A stretch of DNA of 6,359 nt from Actinomycetes bacterium (GTDB taxonomy: Bacteria > Actinomycetota > Actinomycetes > S36-B12 > UBA10799). Below are positions 4,782 through 6,359 of the stretch, piece by piece. The notes below the pieces were generated by a model that was not told where the DNA came from, searched no databases, and saw only the letters and a list, made by a program, of their open reading frames with translations. Numbering within the stretch: the stretch's first letter is position 1; each line of letters begins with the position of its first letter. The DNA is taken from NCBI GenBank assembly GCA_029779995.1, contig JAKOZM010000075.1, positions 1 through 6,359 of the forward strand, read 5' to 3'. The position numbers and the translations under genes were made by a program.

Positions 4782-6012
4782 CGGACACCCTCGAGTCGCG
4801 CCAGTTGTCTCCGAGTAGGTGATCCAGCAGGTCGTCCACAGTGACCGTTCCCAGCAGATGACCGCTGCCATCGACGATGGGCACCGCGACAAGGTTGTAG
4901 GCGGCGAAGTAGCGCGTCAGTGCGGCCATCGGCGTCTCGGGGGGCAGCGGGGCGAGGTCCCGGTCGACGGCCCGCGACACCAGGTCGCTGGGCGGTTCGC
5001 GCAGCAGCCGCTGCCAGTGCACGACCCCCAGGAAGGTGCCGGTCGGGGTCTGCATGGGAGGCCGCACGACGTACACCTGGGAGGCGAGGGCGGGGGACAG
5101 GTCGGGGTTGCGGATCTGGGCCAGCGCCTCAGCGACAGTGGCATCCGCTCCCACGATCACCGGGTCGGGACTCATCATGCCGCCCGCGGACAGTTCGTCG
5201 TAGCTCAGCAGTCGCCGCAGACCCTTGGCGTCGTCAGGTTCCACCAGGTCGAGCAGCACACTGACCTGTTCGGGGCTCAAGTCGCTGAGCAGGTCGACGG
5301 CGTCCTCAGGATCCATCTCCTCCAGGACATCGGCTGCCCGTTCCGCCTCCAGGGCGCCGACGATCTGTACGGCGTCGTGTTCTGGCATCTCCTCCAGCAC
5401 GTCGGCCAGGCGTTCGTCGTCGAGCGCCCGGGCGATCTCCAGGCGACGTTTCTCGGGCAGGTCGTGCAGCAGTGAGGCGACATCGGCCGGCCGCATGTCC
5501 AGCAAGGACTCCAACATCGTCTCGGTCGCCTGGTCGATCTCCTGGCGCCAGACATCGGACAGTTCACCCCAGGCCACCACCTGCGTCTGGCCCCGCCGGG
5601 CGAGGGTGCGGCCCCCGCGGACATAGGCTTGCGCGATCTCCCAATCCCGCCGCGAGTTCTGCTGCATGGCCAGGTCAAGGATCTTCACCCGCTCGCCCGT
5701 GGCACGCAGCACGGCACCCCGGTCGAAGAGTTCCGCGACGGCCAACGTCTCCCCGGGGCGCAACTTGAAGCGCCGTAGATCCAATACCCCGGTGGTCACG
5801 ATCTGGCCAACGTCGATCTTGGTCACCCGGGTGATCGGCAGGAAGATCCGGCGCCTGGCACCCACCTCAACGACCAGGCCGACCAGCCGCGGCGGGATCG
5901 TGCCGTACTGCTGCAGCAGGACGAAGTCACGGACCTTGCCCAGTTGTTCGCCGTTGGGGTCGAAGACGGCAGAGCCCTGCAGCCGGGCGATGAAAGCACG
6001 GGTGACCGTCAC
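4774..6012 (-). CDS. PRC-barrel / MgtE N-domain / tandem CBS protein without the MgtE channel
   Basis: This 412-residue soluble protein carries the sensing parts of the magnesium channel MgtE but no transmembrane domain. Numbered from the GTG at 6012, a PRC-barrel-like region (about 3-75, AVFDPNGEQLGKVRDFVLL) and a second related segment (about 83-150) come first. The acidic MgtE_N superhelix (about 165-270) follows, with the repeated ADVLEEM units at 203-209 and 227-233. Two CBS domains (about 280-338 and 345-402) follow, the second with VAVPIVDGSGHLLGTVTVDDLL. MgtE_N and CBS domains sense Mg2+ or adenine nucleotides in relatives; that role here is inference. The GTG is chosen because TACCCT stands exactly 6 nt upstream and the PRC domain begins at once. 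ATG 6054 (426 residues) and ATG 6093 (439) are alternatives; neither has a Shine-Dalgarno. The stop overlaps the DUF1003 start by 8 nt. Confidence 0.88.
   Translation of the reverse strand: MTVTRAFIARLQGSAVFDPNGEQLGKVRDFVLLQQYGTIPPRLVGLVVEVGARRRIFLPITRVTKIDVGQIVTTGVLDLRRFKLRPGETLAVAELFDRGAVLRATGERVKILDLAMQQNSRRDWEIAQAYVRGGRTLARRGQTQVVAWGELSDVWRQEIDQATETMLESLLDMRPADVASLLHDLPEKRRLEIARALDDERLADVLEEMPEHDAVQIVGALEAERAADVLEEMDPEDAVDLLSDLSPEQVSVLLDLVEPDDAKGLRRLLSYDELSAGGMMSPDPVIVGADATVAEALAQIRNPDLSPALASQVYVVRPPMQTPTGTFLGVVHWQRLLREPPSDLVSRAVDRDLAPLPPETPMAALTRYFAAYNLVAVPIVDGSGHLLGTVTVDDLLDHLLGDNWRDSRVSDA
4788..4792 (-). promoter_or_regulatory. Shine-Dalgarno of the DUF1003 gene, inside the upstream coding region
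   Basis: On the minus strand GAGGG is 6 nt before the ATG at 4781. It lies within the last codons of the PRC/MgtE_N/CBS gene. It fixes the start and supports coupled translation of the pair. Confidence 0.6.
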
Positions 6013-6018
6013 CTGCGC

Positions 6019-6024
6019 AGGGTA
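6019..6024 (-). promoter_or_regulatory. Candidate -10 box of the PRC/MgtE_N/CBS operon (leaderless start)
   Basis: On the minus strand TACCCT, identical to the tatB box, is followed by 6 nt (gcgcag) and the GTG at 6012. If real, it rules out the longer ATG 6054 and 6093 starts for transcripts made from it. No clear -35 was found. Confidence 0.5.
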
Positions 6025-6059
6025 TCGCTTGCCTCGCCGAAAGGGTGCGGACATGGGTC

Positions 6060-6071
6060 GCGGAGTTCCGC
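6060..6071. repeat. Short inverted repeat in the divergent region before the lipoprotein gene
   Basis: GCGGA-GT-TCCGC is a 5-bp perfect inverted repeat around a GT centre, directly touching the TAGCGT box at 6072. The position suits an operator for the lipoprotein gene or the divergent operon. It is short enough to arise by chance in GC-rich DNA. Confidence 0.35.
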
Positions 6072-6077
6072 TAGCGT
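6072..6077 (+). promoter_or_regulatory. Possible -10 box of the lipoprotein gene
   Basis: TAGCGT, the same hexamer as upstream of htrA, would give a start near 6084 and a leader of about 40 nt. That leader carries CAGGA (6114-6118), a modest Shine-Dalgarno 4 nt before the ATG at 6123. The -35 is not obvious. Confidence 0.3.
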
Positions 6078-6122
6078 GACACGCACGAGGCATGCCGACG
6101 AACGACAGGTGGTCAGGACATC

Positions 6123-6359
6123 ATGCGGGTTGCATTAATGGCAGCGGGGGCGCTGGTCGTGGCGACGGTGGCAGGGTGTTCCGATTCTCAGGACTCCGTG
6201 ACGCAGTCCCCGACTCCCACCGATTCCGCGAGTCCATCGGCCTCTGCCACGGCCGAACCGGTCGGCAAACCGAACGGCGTCGAGAGCCTGCCCCCGGCCA
6301 AAATCCTCAACCGCGCCCGGGCCGCCGCCCTCGATGCCCGCAGCGTCACGATGATCGGC
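6123..6359 (+). CDS. Lipoprotein, 5' part (3' end outside window)
   Basis: The frame is open from the ATG at 6123 to the window edge, giving 79 residues. The start MRVALMAAGALVVATVAGCS is a lipoprotein signal peptide: a short basic start, a hydrophobic core and the lipobox VAGC, with Cys19 as the lipidation site. A Ser/Thr/Pro/Ala-rich linker (about 20-47) follows, as usual for a surface-tethered actinobacterial lipoprotein. The visible start of the folded domain, LPPAKILNRARAAALDARSV (56-75), resembles the first helix of LppX/LprAFG-like lipid-carrier lipoproteins, but too little is visible to assign the family. The protein is probably anchored on the outer face of the cytoplasmic membrane. 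Translation is supported by CAGGA 4 nt upstream. The gene diverges from the PRC/MgtE_N/CBS operon across 110 bp. Confidence 0.85.
   Translation, partial: MRVALMAAGALVVATVAGCSDSQDSVTQSPTPTDSASPSASATAEPVGKPNGVESLPPAKILNRARAAALDARSVTMIG

Noticed and set aside
5314..5406. Near-identical 21-bp repeats (19 of 21 matching) 72 bp apart
   Set aside because: They encode the successive ADVLEEM helical units of the MgtE_N superhelix, so this is protein-repeat structure and not a DNA element.
4819..5475. Plus-strand 218-codon frame opposite the PRC/MgtE_N/CBS gene
   Set aside because: Gln/Gly/His/Val-rich translation typical of an antisense shadow; the minus strand has clear CBS and MgtE_N domains.
1185..6059. 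GACCC directly before three minus-strand ATGs (1184, 4236, 6054) as a shared translation signal
   Set aside because: It has no complementarity to the 16S 3' end, there are only three cases, and one of these ATGs is probably not a used start; likely chance.

Overview
The window is a high-GC, densely packed chromosomal segment that fits a free-living actinobacterium (Actinomycetota). The evidence is the strong G/C bias at third codon positions, the htrA–tatB pair, a DUF1003 gene next to a PRC/MgtE_N/CBS gene, and several genes that appear to start without a leader, directly downstream of TANNNT-type -10 boxes. No mobile element, CRISPR array, tRNA, rRNA or phage gene was seen. No species can be named from the sequence alone.

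Layout, left to right. (1) The 3' part of a leucyl aminopeptidase gene (pepA, +) meets a small SAM-methyltransferase-like gene (-) tail to tail, with 3 nt between stop codons. (2) A 183-bp divergent control region separates that gene from htrA (+), which encodes a membrane-anchored trypsin-like serine protease with a PDZ domain. A 54-bp gap with a perfect 14-bp palindrome and a tandem heptamer follows, then tatB (+). (3) tatB meets mrp (-), a MIP18-type/P-loop Fe-S carrier ATPase, again tail to tail with a 4-nt gap. (4) Beyond the mrp promoter, a two-gene minus-strand operon reads leftward: a PRC-barrel/MgtE_N/CBS cytoplasmic protein, then a DUF1003 two-helix membrane protein whose start overlaps its stop by 8 nt. 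(5) A 110-bp divergent region leads to the beginning of a lipoprotein gene (+), cut by the window end.

From memory, the gene order resembles the Mycobacterium tuberculosis neighbourhood Rv1220c (methyltransferase) – sigE – rseA – htrA – tatB – ... – mrp – ... – Rv1231c (DUF1003) – Rv1232c (PRC/MgtE_N/CBS). The striking difference is that no sigE or rseA lies between the methyltransferase and htrA here, and the spacer genes around mrp are also absent. The common theme is envelope maintenance: HtrA for quality control of exported proteins, TatB for export of folded proteins, DUF1003 and PRC/MgtE_N/CBS as a membrane/sensor pair, and a surface lipoprotein. Mrp supplies Fe-S clusters in the cytosol. 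No obviously new defence or mobile system is present. The items most worth following are the missing sigma/anti-sigma pair, the run of leaderless starts, the methyltransferase homologue with an altered catalytic motif, and the channel-less MgtE_N/CBS–DUF1003 operon.
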